Shown here: positions 24,509 to 31,609 of the stretch, one piece after another
How the letters are laid out: each line of letters starts with the position of its first letter
Numbering within the stretch: position 1 is the first letter of the stretch
NCBI GenBank assembly: GCA_903873775.1
Contig: CAIQPR010000002.1
Location: 1-37,929 of the forward strand
Direction of reading: 5' to 3'
Origin: an uncultured Actinomycetes bacterium
Lineage (GTDB): Bacteria; Actinomycetota; Acidimicrobiia; Acidimicrobiales; RAAP-2
Length of the DNA stretch: 37,929 bases
Translations under genes and position numbers: made by a program
Notes under the pieces: model-generated
Databases searched by the model: none
What the model saw: the letters and a program-made list of their open reading frames with translations, nothing else
Told to the model about the DNA's origin: nothing

Positions 24509-25540
24509 GTGCGCATTGGAGTACTCACCGCTGGCGGCGACGCTCCCGGGCTCAACGCGGCCGTACGCGCGATTGGTCGCAGTGCGCTCGCCGAGGGTCA
24601 CGACGTCATCGGCGTGCACGACGGGTGGGCCGGACTGATTGGGACCCCCAACACATACGCACTGGACCGCGCGTCGTTGGCCGGCATCTTGCCGCAGGGC
24701 GGCACCATTCTGGGCTCCGTGCGTTTCGACTTGGATCACCCCGACGGCGGGCGAGACCGGGTGCTCGCGACTATTAACGACCACTTCGACGCGCTGATTG
24801 CCATTGGGGGAGACGGCACCCTCAACGTGGCCCGGTGGCTCGCCGACCACGGGGCCCCGGTGGTGGGCGTCCCGAAGACGCTCGACAATGACTTGGCCGC
24901 CACGGAGTACTGCATTGGTTTCGACACCGCAGTGGGTGTCGTCGCCGAAGCTCTCGATCGACTGCACACGACGGCGGCCTCACACCACCGGATCATTGTG
25001 GTGGAGACCATGGGACGGGCGACGGGCTGGGTCGCCACACTCGGAGGCCTCGCCGGTGGCGCCGACTTCATCGTGATCCCGGAGTTTCCCGTCACGATCG
25101 ACGCCGTGGAAGCCCACGTGCGACGCCGACACTCCGCCGGCTCGAGTTTTTCCATCGTGGTGGTCGCCGAAGGGGTCACCCTCGCGAGCTTCGGGAGTGC
25201 CGAGCCCGACGACGCACCCGTGGATCAACTAGGTCGCGTGCAGTTGGCGCGCCGCTCCGTGGGCCATCACCTGGCCGAAGAGCTCGAACGCCGCACGGGA
25301 TTCGACACACGCACCGCGGTTCTCGGGTACGTGCAGCGAGGCGGCACCCCCTCCGCGTACGACCGCATCAACGCGACCCGTGTGGGAGCCGCCGCCTACG
25401 ACGCCGTGCGCGCCGGGCTCTTTGGATCTGTGCCCATTCTTCGTGGGGGCGAAATCGAATGCGTCCCGCTCGCCGACGTCACGGCGACGGTGAAAGTCGT
25501 GCCCCGCGAGATCTACGACTTGGCGACGCGGTTCTTCTAG
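24509..25540 (+). CDS. pfkA: 6-phosphofructokinase, ATP/PPi-type undecided
   Basis: 343 residues. LTAGGDAPGLNAAVR at the N-terminus, QGGTILGS, IGGDGTLN (99-106), VPKTLDNDL (121-129), GFDTAV, VETMGRATGWVA and GYVQRGGTPSAYDR form the PFK core. It phosphorylates fructose 6-phosphate in glycolysis. Two positions that separate ATP from PPi enzymes disagree: Gly103 (GGDG) is the ATP-type residue, while Lys123 (PKTLDND) is the PPi-type one. This Gly/Lys combination is known in mixed-substrate or group III enzymes. The GTG follows GGAGG by 7 bases. The stop shares CTAG with the convergent NUDIX gene. Confidence 0.93.
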   Translation: MRIGVLTAGGDAPGLNAAVRAIGRSALAEGHDVIGVHDGWAGLIGTPNTYALDRASLAGILPQGGTILGSVRFDLDHPDGGRDRVLATINDHFDALIAIGGDGTLNVARWLADHGAPVVGVPKTLDNDLAATEYCIGFDTAVGVVAEALDRLHTTAASHHRIIVVETMGRATGWVATLGGLAGGADFIVIPEFPVTIDAVEAHVRRRHSAGSSFSIVVVAEGVTLASFGSAEPDDAPVDQLGRVQLARRSVGHHLAEELERRTGFDTRTAVLGYVQRGGTPSAYDRINATRVGAAAYDAVRAGLFGSVPILRGGEIECVPLADVTATVKVVPREIYDLATRFF

Positions 25541-26331
25541 TCGACGTAGCCGTCGTCGCCGGGCATCACGATCACCACTTCGCCGGCACGCTCGATGATG
25601 CGGGGCTCGATGCGAGGAATGTCGCTCTGTGCCCGGGCGTAGTTGAGAACGGCGGTCGCGTCACTCAAGTCCGCGATGGCCTCCAAGTTGCGAATAGTGG
25701 GGAAGATCATCTCGAGTTCCCCCCGGGCGTGACGCGCCAGAGCGTCGCGGGGGCGGATCCACTCGTCGGCCACGGTCTCGTGGGCGTCGTGCGCGGCGGT
25801 CTGCGCGGCGGGGGCGAGGGCCACAAAGAATCGTGTGTCGTAGCGACGAGGCGGTCCGACGGGTGTCACCCAGTGGGCCACGTACTCCAGCGCGTCAAGA
25901 GTGAGCTGCAGACCCTCGCTGGTCACGACGTCGAGAAATCTGACCGTGCCGTCGTTGACACTGCGACGATGCGCGGCGAAGCGGGCCATGACCTCCGGGT
26001 CGTCTAGACGTATCGGCTGGCCGTCGGCGTGACTGGCGAGGAGCAAGCCCGCTTCCTCAAAAAGCTCGCGTAGACACGCCACGTAGTAGGCCAGTCCCCC
26101 GCTTGCGAGACCCAAGCGTGTCGAGGCCATCTCGTCGGTGAGACCAGTGACCGCGGGCGCCACGTCGGGACCCGCATCGGCCGCATCCACCCCGCCACCG
26201 GGGAAGACGTACGCGCCGCCCACGAAGTCACTGCGTAGATTGCGACGCAGCATCAGCACTTCGAAACCCTGCTCCCCGTCGCGCACGGTCATGACAGTGG
26301 CCGCGGGACGTGGAACAAGAGGCTCGGACAT
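25537..26331 (-). CDS. NUDIX hydrolase with expanded Nudix box (NUDT19-like)
   Basis: 264 residues. The protein starts PRPAATVMTVRDGEQGFEVLMLRR and has GGAYVFPGGGVDAAD, then about 45 residues later ACLRELFEEAGLLLA. These are the two halves of a Nudix box (G...REXXEEXG) separated by an insertion, as in eukaryotic NUDT7/NUDT19 and their bacterial relatives, some of which hydrolyse CoA derivatives. The catalytic REXXEE is intact. The substrate here is unknown. A TAGTTT box ends 6 bases before the ATG. It converges on pfkA through a shared CTAG. Confidence 0.87.
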   Translation of the reverse strand: MSEPLVPRPAATVMTVRDGEQGFEVLMLRRNLRSDFVGGAYVFPGGGVDAADAGPDVAPAVTGLTDEMASTRLGLASGGLAYYVACLRELFEEAGLLLASHADGQPIRLDDPEVMARFAAHRRSVNDGTVRFLDVVTSEGLQLTLDALEYVAHWVTPVGPPRRYDTRFFVALAPAAQTAAHDAHETVADEWIRPRDALARHARGELEMIFPTIRNLEAIADLSDATAVLNYARAQSDIPRIEPRIIERAGEVVIVMPGDDGYVD

Positions 26332-26337
26332 TCACTC

Positions 26338-26343
26338 AAACTA
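26338..26343 (-). promoter_or_regulatory. Candidate -10 box for leaderless NUDIX gene
   Basis: TAGTTT on the minus strand, 6 bases before the ATG. A tandem ACCTAAA (26354-26360 and 26361-26367) lies at the -35 distance and may be a regulator site. Confidence 0.5.
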
Positions 26344-26422
26344 CATAAGACGAACCTAAAACCTAAACAAGTCGACGTCGGACGCCGTGTAAGTTGAGCG
26401 TGCACTGCAACAAAGGAGCGCC

Positions 26423-27337
26423 ATGGCGACCAATCCGCCGAAGAAGACCGCAGCCCCCGCGAAGAAGGCCCCGGCGAAGAAGAAGGGGAACACCGGTAAG
26501 GCCGGCCGTCCCGCCGGACTCTTTACGTGGGTCACGATTGGCATCGTCGTCATCCTCGTTGGCGTCATTGTCATCGTGAAAGTGAATCAGACCACGTCCA
26601 CGTCCAAGACGTCGTTCGGACCCGTCTCGGCCCAGGTCCTCAGTGAGGTCACCGCCGTGCCGACGTCGGTTTTTAATACCGTCGGTGTGACGTCACCCGA
26701 TATCGCGGTGAACACCCCGTCCGTCGCCAATCCCACCAGCGCAGCCCTCAACTGGGCGGACGCGGAAGGCGTCAAGCACCCCACAATCTTCTATTACGGC
26801 GCCGAATACTGCCCCTACTGCGCGGCGGAACGGTGGGCGATGATCACGTCATTGAGCCGATTCGGCACCTTCACGGGACTGCAGTACATGCAGTCGAATC
26901 CGAACGACAGCTACCCCAACACCTCCACGTTCACTTTTCGCTACTCGAGCTACAAGTCCAAGTACGTGACCTTCGTGCCGCTGGAAGTCGAAGACGCGAA
27001 TTACAAGACCATCGCCACCCCGAACGCGAAAGAGCAGGCGGTACTGAACCTGTACAACCCGTCGACGCCCTCGCAGGGATCCACCTTCCCCTTCGTGTCC
27101 TTTGACAACAAGTACATCCTGCTGGGATCCCAGTACACGCCGGGCGCTCTGGCCGGCCTGAGCCACGACCAAATCGCGGGGGCCCTGAATGACTCGACCA
27201 ACTTGTTGACCGACGGCATCATCTCGGCGTCGAACTACTTCACGGCGTCCGTGTGCGCCGCGGACAACAACCAGCCAGGTTCCGTGTGTGACTCCCCGGG
27301 CGTCATGGCGGCCAAGAGCGCGATGCACATCAAGTGA
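26423..27337 (+). CDS. Membrane-anchored thioredoxin-like protein, DUF929 family
   Basis: 304 residues. An Ala/Lys/Pro-rich cytosolic N-terminus (TAAPAKKAPAKKKGN, about 1-32), one membrane helix near 33-54 and an extracytoplasmic domain with the redox motif CPYC at 130-133 (YYGAEYCPYCAAERWA), as in the DUF929 family of archaea and actinobacteria. Two further Cys lie near the C-terminus (VCAADN, VCDSPG) and may form a structural disulfide. It is probably a DsbA-like thiol oxidoreductase outside the membrane. An AAAGGAG site precedes the ATG. The VKOR gene follows with a 4-base GTGA overlap, implying that VKOR re-oxidises this protein. Confidence 0.86.
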   Translation: MATNPPKKTAAPAKKAPAKKKGNTGKAGRPAGLFTWVTIGIVVILVGVIVIVKVNQTTSTSKTSFGPVSAQVLSEVTAVPTSVFNTVGVTSPDIAVNTPSVANPTSAALNWADAEGVKHPTIFYYGAEYCPYCAAERWAMITSLSRFGTFTGLQYMQSNPNDSYPNTSTFTFRYSSYKSKYVTFVPLEVEDANYKTIATPNAKEQAVLNLYNPSTPSQGSTFPFVSFDNKYILLGSQYTPGALAGLSHDQIAGALNDSTNLLTDGIISASNYFTASVCAADNNQPGSVCDSPGVMAAKSAMHIK

Positions 27338-27801
27338 CCGAACTACGGGACGTTCCCCGCTGGGCGGTCGTGACGACCTTCGTGTTGAGCCTTCTCGGGC
27401 TCGGTATTTCGACCTACCTGACCTACGCCCACTTTGCGGGTACGCAAGTGCTGGCGTGCTCGGACAAGGGCGTCGTGAACTGCGCGTTGGTGACCACGTC
27501 CGCCCAGTCGCGCTTCCTCGGGATCCCGGTCGCGATTCTCGGTCTTGGTCAGTACATCGTGATGAGCGCGCTCAATTCTCCCTGGGGCTGGCGTCGTCCG
27601 GAGCGGTGGCTGCACGTCGGGCGTTTCGTGCTGGCATTCGTGGGTTTCGCCTTCATTCTGTGGCTCATTTGCGCCGAGTTCTTGATCATCAAGCACATAT
27701 GCCTGTGGTGCACCGCGGTGCACGTGGTCACCGTGTTACTTCTACTCGTGCTGACGCGCGTCAGCCCCGTGCAACTCGGGTGGGCTAGCTCGCCCGAATG
27801 A
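27334..27801 (+). CDS. Vitamin K epoxide reductase (VKOR) family protein
   Basis: 155 residues with four to five membrane helices. LGLGISTYLTYAHF, the outer-loop Cys pair C42 and C50 (ACSDKGVVNC), SRFLGIPVAILGL and the active-site CXXC at 123-126 (ICLWC) are typical of bacterial VKOR. These enzymes pass electrons from a DsbA-like partner to quinone, replacing DsbB in actinobacteria. No thioredoxin domain is fused; the partner is very likely the CPYC protein encoded by the overlapping gene upstream. The 3' end overlaps the convergent whiB gene by 17 bases. Confidence 0.92.
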   Translation: MTELRDVPRWAVVTTFVLSLLGLGISTYLTYAHFAGTQVLACSDKGVVNCALVTTSAQSRFLGIPVAILGLGQYIVMSALNSPWGWRRPERWLHVGRFVLAFVGFAFILWLICAEFLIIKHICLWCTAVHVVTVLLLLVLTRVSPVQLGWASSPE

Positions 27802-28036
27802 GCGACCGGCGCTCGTCCTCGTTCATACCGCCCCAAATTCCATGGATTTCGTGGTTTCGCAGCGCCATGGAGAGGCATTCCCCGCGCACCGCACATCCCG
27901 CGCAAATGCGCTTGGCGACGGCCTCGCGCTCGAGTCGATCGTCCTTACGCTCCGTGGTATTTGGTGGGAAGAACGCGTCGCGGTGCGACCCTCGGCACGC
28001 GGCCCCGGTGGTCCATTCCATGACGGTGATTGACAT
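27785..28036 (-). CDS. WhiB-family Fe-S transcription factor (WhiB4-like by context)
   Basis: 83 residues from an ATG at 28036, six bases after a GGGGGG run; an in-frame ATG at 28042 would add two residues. The four cluster Cys are at 14, 45, 48 and 54 (C-Xn-C-X2-C-X5-C), followed by HGIWGGMNEDERR, the WhiB turn motif. WhiB proteins bind a redox- or NO-sensitive [4Fe-4S] cluster and act with the principal sigma factor. In mycobacteria whiB4 lies beside the same pair of ArsA-like ATPase genes, so WhiB4 is the likely counterpart, by synteny only. It is divergent from the first ArsA gene with 129 bases between them. Confidence 0.92.
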   Translation of the reverse strand: MSITVMEWTTGAACRGSHRDAFFPPNTTERKDDRLEREAVAKRICAGCAVRGECLSMALRNHEIHGIWGGMNEDERRSLIRAS

Positions 28037-28153
28037 ATCCATCCCCCCAGACGAAGTCCTTCACCGCGACGCTACCGACGCGAGGTCCTCCATCACAAGA
28101 CCTTTGATCAGGGAGTTCACAATTACCTCGCCGAGAGGTCACCTCCGCGCCAC

Positions 28154-28159
28154 TACCGT
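28154..28159 (+). promoter_or_regulatory. Candidate -10 box for leaderless ArsA operon
   Basis: TACCGT followed by 6 bases and the GTG at 28166. It lies in the 129-base divergent gap with whiB, where a WhiB site could also lie; no -35 was recognised. Confidence 0.5.
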
Positions 28160-28165
28160 TCTCTC

Positions 28166-29101
28166 GTGACGTTCCGCGCGACCCTCGAAGCGAGCAAGGT
28201 TCGTTTCGTCGTGGGCAAGGGCGGCGTGGGCAAGACCACCGTCGCGGCCGCGTTGGCGCTCGCGGGCGCCGTGGAGGGATTGCACGTTCACCTCATCGAA
28301 CTCGAGGGCCGCGACGAACTACTGAAATGCTTCGACGCCACGGATCCACTCGACTACGAGTCGCGCACACTCTTCGAACACGACTCCGGCGGTCGCGTCA
28401 GCGCTCGTCACCTCGGGCCCGACGAGGCGCTCGTGGAGTGGATGAAGGATCACGGTTTTGGGCGCCTGGTGGGTCGGCTGCGCTCGAGTGGCGCGCTGGA
28501 CGTAATTTCGACGGCGGTTCCGGGCATTCGCGATGTCCTCATTCTTGGAAAGATCAAGGCGCTGTCGCGCGACCTCGACGTGGACGTGATCATCGTCGAC
28601 GCCCCCGCCACGGGTCACTCACTCAGTTTGTTGGCCTCGCCCAGTTCGCTGATGGCGGCGGCGCGCTCGGGACCTATTCGTCGTCAGGCCGAAGAAGTGG
28701 ACGAGCTTCTGCGCGACGAATCACGTTGCTGCGTCTCCCTCGTCACGCTGGCCGCGGAATTGCCGGTCGCCGAGGCCATCGAGGCCGCCTTCGATATTGA
28801 AGATCGCGCCGGTGTGGCGTTGTCCACGGTGATCGTGAACAACTTTGAAGGTGGCGACCCTCGCCTGCAACAGGAGCTCACGACCGACGACACCGCACCG
28901 CTCGACGCCGGCCTGGTGCGCAGCCTCGAGGAGGCACGCACATTCACCCTGGCGCGCGTTGACGAGGAGGAGCGCCAACTGAAGCGCCTCCACCGCGATC
29001 TGCCTCTGGACCAGATCGTGCTCCCGAAGGTTCCCGGCGACGCCATCGATCTCTCCCGACTCGCCACGTTGGCTGACGCGTTACGAGGAGGTGCGTCATG
29101 A
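28166..29101 (+). CDS. ArsA/Get3-type ATPase, first copy
   Basis: 311 residues. Deviant Walker A GKGGVGKTT at 17-25, HLIELEGRDELLKCF, VIIVDAPATGHSLSLLASP (switch II-like, DAPATGH) and a late TLARVDEEERQLKRL. It belongs to the actinobacterial Get3/ArsA-like ATPases that sit in pairs next to whiB4 (Rv3679/Rv3680 in M. tuberculosis). The arsenite-binding Cys set of true ArsA is not apparent, so a role in arsenic export is unlikely; the actual client is unknown. It overlaps the second copy by 4 bases (ATGA), which suggests a heterodimer. Confidence 0.9.
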   Translation: MTFRATLEASKVRFVVGKGGVGKTTVAAALALAGAVEGLHVHLIELEGRDELLKCFDATDPLDYESRTLFEHDSGGRVSARHLGPDEALVEWMKDHGFGRLVGRLRSSGALDVISTAVPGIRDVLILGKIKALSRDLDVDVIIVDAPATGHSLSLLASPSSLMAAARSGPIRRQAEEVDELLRDESRCCVSLVTLAAELPVAEAIEAAFDIEDRAGVALSTVIVNNFEGGDPRLQQELTTDDTAPLDAGLVRSLEEARTFTLARVDEEERQLKRLHRDLPLDQIVLPKVPGDAIDLSRLATLADALRGGAS

Positions 29102-30153
29102 CGCTCGCGGACGAGCTCCTTCGCCATCGCGTCGTTGTGGTGGCGGGCTCCGGCGGTGTTGGCAAGACCACGTCGTCGGCGGCACTCGCTATGGCTCTCG
29201 CGCAGCGCGGACGGCGGGTGTGCGTCCTCACGGTCGACCCCGCGAAGCGGCTCGCGTCCGCCCTCGGACTCGATCTTGCTGAAGGCGGCGCACACGTGGT
29301 CGAGGGTCCGTGGTCGGGCGAAATGACCGCCGTGCAGCTCGACGCGGGACGTACCTTCGACGGCCTTCTCGAACGCTACGGGGGCTCGCCCGAGTCGCTG
29401 GCCGCTATTCGTCGCAATCCGATCTACCGGTCACTCGCGGGGGCGCTCGGGGGCACGCAGGAGTACATGGCGGTCGAGCGCGTCTACGAACTCTCCTCGT
29501 CCGGCCACTACGACGTCGTCGTCATCGACACGCCGCCCACGCGCAACGCGGTCGATTTGTTGGACGCACCCGACCGCCTTTTGAACTTCCTCACGCACGG
29601 CATCGTCCGCGCCCTTCTCGCGCCCACCAAGGTCTCCCTGCGCGCCGCCTCCCTCGCGACGGCGGCGGCCACGAGGACCATCGGCAGCGTCGTCGGCACT
29701 GATCTCGTCAACGACGTGGTGTCGTTCTTCCAGGCCTTCGCCTCCCTCCACCAGGGCTTCATCGATCGTGCGCGCTCGGTGCAGGAACTCCTCGCCAGTG
29801 ACACCACCGCCTACATCCTCGTCACCACACCTCGCACCGACGCCCTCGAGGAGACCCGGTGGTTCAAGGACCAACTCACCACCCGGGGTCTTCGTACCAG
29901 CGGTGTCCTCGTGAATCGCGTCCACCCCCACTTCACCGACAGCGACCCCGAACACCTGCCGCTCGCCGGCGGCGTTCTCGGTGTGCACCTGGACAACTTG
30001 CGCGAGTTGGAGCGTGCGGCGCGACGAGACCGGGCCGCCGTCTCCGTGCTCACGGGGGATGATCCCGACGTTCTCGTCGCCGAAATCCCGTGGCGAGCGG
30101 ATCCCCTCACCGACGTCGACGCCCTGGCCGACGTGGCCTCTTCGTATCTCTAG
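29098..30153 (+). CDS. ArsA/Get3-type ATPase, second copy
   Basis: 351 residues. Walker A reads GSGGVGKTT at 17-25, so the signature first Lys of the deviant motif (GKGG in the first copy) is replaced by Ser. VLTVDPAKRLASALGL, VVVIDTPPTRNAVDLLDAP and FVTTPRTD-like ILVTTPRTDALEE follow. The same substitution is typical of the second member of this pair in mycobacteria. Because the signature Lys acts across the dimer, the two proteins may form an asymmetric heterodimer in which only one supplies it. ATGA overlap with the first copy. Confidence 0.9.
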   Translation: MTLADELLRHRVVVVAGSGGVGKTTSSAALAMALAQRGRRVCVLTVDPAKRLASALGLDLAEGGAHVVEGPWSGEMTAVQLDAGRTFDGLLERYGGSPESLAAIRRNPIYRSLAGALGGTQEYMAVERVYELSSSGHYDVVVIDTPPTRNAVDLLDAPDRLLNFLTHGIVRALLAPTKVSLRAASLATAAATRTIGSVVGTDLVNDVVSFFQAFASLHQGFIDRARSVQELLASDTTAYILVTTPRTDALEETRWFKDQLTTRGLRTSGVLVNRVHPHFTDSDPEHLPLAGGVLGVHLDNLRELERAARRDRAAVSVLTGDDPDVLVAEIPWRADPLTDVDALADVASSYL

Positions 30154-30163
30154 AGCCGTCCGC

Positions 30164-30169
30164 TACGCT
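30164..30169 (+). promoter_or_regulatory. Candidate -10 box for leaderless receiver gene
   Basis: TACGCT followed by exactly 6 bases and a GTG at 30176. It sets the start of the receiver-domain gene just after the second ArsA stop. Confidence 0.5.
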
Positions 30170-30175
30170 GGTTCC

Positions 30176-30604
30176 GTGGCAACCGTTCTTCTGGCCAGTG
30201 ACCTGCCGTCTCTGCGGAGCGAACTCCGTTCGATGCTGGAGTCGCCCGAGCTGGAGATTCTCGACGCCTCCTCGGGTCCCGAAGTCTTCGCGCTCCTCCA
30301 AGAGCACGATGTCGACCTCGCGATCCTCGATCTGCAGATCGGGTCGATGGGCGCCATGGCCATCTGCCTGGATCTTCGTCACGAGGAGTCCTACGGTGCG
30401 AATGTCCACGTGCCGGTCTTGATGTTGTTGGACCGGCGTCCCGACGTCTTCTTGGCCCGCCGCAGCGGCGCCGAAGGATTTGTCGTGAAGCCCCTCGACC
30501 CCCAGCGGGTGCGTCGCGCGGTGCGCGCGCTGCTGCGTGGCGAGACGTTTGAAGACGACGCGTGGAAGCCGGCAACGGTCCGCGTGGGCGCTACAAACGC
30601 CTAA
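30176..30604 (+). CDS. Stand-alone response-regulator receiver domain
   Basis: 142 residues from a GTG at 30176, where a TACGCT box ends 6 bases upstream. The receiver fold is visible: Asp9 near the first strand, phospho-acceptor Asp52 in LAILDLQIG, and Lys105 in GFVVKPLDP. The usual second acidic residue is Ser8, and the Thr/Ser after strand four appears replaced (VLMLLDRR), so phosphorylation may be weak or absent. There is no output domain; the last ~20 residues are an unstructured tail. No kinase is adjacent. It lies between the ArsA pair and corC and may signal by protein contact. Confidence 0.85.
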   Translation: MATVLLASDLPSLRSELRSMLESPELEILDASSGPEVFALLQEHDVDLAILDLQIGSMGAMAICLDLRHEESYGANVHVPVLMLLDRRPDVFLARRSGAEGFVVKPLDPQRVRRAVRALLRGETFEDDAWKPATVRVGATNA

Positions 30605-31474
30605 ATGAGCGGCGAACATCCTCGCCGAAGTCTCTGGTCGAGATTTCGCTCCCTCACGCATACGGGAGATGCGGAGCCCGCCCCCGACGAGCGCATCGTC
30701 GAAATCGTCCGTCGCGTGCACGAACTTGCCGACCTCGAGGTTCGCGACGTGATGACCCCACGTGTTGACGTCGTCTACCTGACCGTGCCCGTCACGCCCG
30801 AAGCGGTCGCCGACGCAGTGCGCGACACCGGGCACTCCTGTTTTCCGGTGGTCCTCGATGATCTCGACGACGTGGACGGCGTGTTGTTCGTCAATGACCT
30901 GTTTCGATCGACCTCGGCCAAGCGGGCCGTCGGCGTCTCACTTCCGACCGCCACCGAGATCGCACGAAAGGTTCGACGTCCCCCCGTCCTGTTGCCAGAG
31001 ACAATGGACGTGCTGCAGGCGCTTGAAGAAATGCGCACGCAGCGACGAACCTTCGCCCTGGTGATCGACGAGCACGGTGGCGTCGCCGGCGTGGTCTCCA
31101 CGCGTGACCTCCTCGAGCCGCTCGTGGGTGACTTGAACGACGAGTTCGACGAAGACGACGAACCCACAATTGCGCGTATTCGCGAGGACCGATGGCTGGT
31201 CGACGGACAGACGCACGTCGACAAGGTCGAGAGCGTGATCGGGATCCCGATCCCCGAGGGGGAATACGTGACCATCGCGGGCTTCGTGATGGACCTCGCT
31301 GGCGAGATCCCGGAGGCGGGTCGCGTGGTGACCTTTGAGAATTGGGAGCTACGCGTCCAGAGCATCGAGAAGCGCCGCGTCAATGAGATCATTGTGCAGC
31401 GTCACGAACCGGTCGACGTCACTGCGGACGACCCGGCCGAGGCGGCCTTGGAACCCCCCACGCGATCCGAGTAG
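30605..31474 (+). CDS. CBS-domain protein, CorC/HlyC family (soluble)
   Basis: 289 residues. A CBS pair spans about 45-170 (VRDVMTPRVDVVYL, DTGHSCFPVVLDDLDDVDGVLFVNDL, FALVIDEHGGVAGVVSTRDLLE), followed by the CorC_HlyC transporter-associated domain (about 195-280: WLVDGQTHVDKVESVIG, VTIAGFVMDLAGEIPEAG). CorC-type proteins bind nucleotides and influence magnesium/cobalt efflux. The DUF21 membrane domain found in full-length homologues is absent, as in E. coli CorC. It starts directly on the base after the preceding stop (TAA then ATG). Confidence 0.9.
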   Translation: MSGEHPRRSLWSRFRSLTHTGDAEPAPDERIVEIVRRVHELADLEVRDVMTPRVDVVYLTVPVTPEAVADAVRDTGHSCFPVVLDDLDDVDGVLFVNDLFRSTSAKRAVGVSLPTATEIARKVRRPPVLLPETMDVLQALEEMRTQRRTFALVIDEHGGVAGVVSTRDLLEPLVGDLNDEFDEDDEPTIARIREDRWLVDGQTHVDKVESVIGIPIPEGEYVTIAGFVMDLAGEIPEAGRVVTFENWELRVQSIEKRRVNEIIVQRHEPVDVTADDPAEAALEPPTRSE

Positions 31475-31477
31475 TGT
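31448..31477 (+). promoter_or_regulatory. Probable promoter of the tRNA-Pro/tRNA-Glu unit
   Basis: TTGGAA at 31448-31453, an 18-base spacer and TAGTGT at 31472-31477, about 27 bases before the tRNA-Pro gene. It overlaps the end of the CorC-family gene. Confidence 0.5.
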
Positions 31478-31503
31478 AGAGGGGTCGCGGGTAACCCCGA
31501 CGA

Positions 31504-31581
31504 CGGGCTGTAGCGCAGCTTGGTTAGCGCGCTGCGTTCGGGACGCAGAGGTCCCCGGTTCAAATCCGGGCAGCCCGACCA
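31504..31581 (+). tRNA. tRNA-Pro (anticodon CGG)
   Basis: Cloverleaf with acceptor CGGGCTG/CAGCCCG, D-arm GCGC...GCGC, anticodon stem CTGCG/CGCAG with loop TTCGGGA (anticodon CGG), T-arm CCCGG-TTCAAAT-CCGGG, discriminator A and an encoded CCA at 31579-31581. Confidence 0.97.
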
Positions 31582-31604
31582 CCACGTCGTTGTCGACGAC
31601 GTGG
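31582..31604 (+). other. Perfect hairpin between tRNA-Pro and tRNA-Glu
   Basis: CCACGTCGT at 31582-31590 pairs perfectly with ACGACGTGG at 31596-31604 around a TGTCG loop. It begins on the base after the tRNA-Pro CCA and ends five bases before tRNA-Glu. It may guide processing of the tRNA precursor or attenuate transcription; no T-run follows. Confidence 0.7.
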
Positions 31605-31609
31605 CTTAG

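Noticed and set aside
28166..30153. An arsenic-resistance operon based on the two ArsA-like ATPases
   Set aside because: No arsB, arsR or arsC lies nearby, the arsenite-binding Cys set is not evident, and the pair matches the WhiB-linked actinobacterial type.
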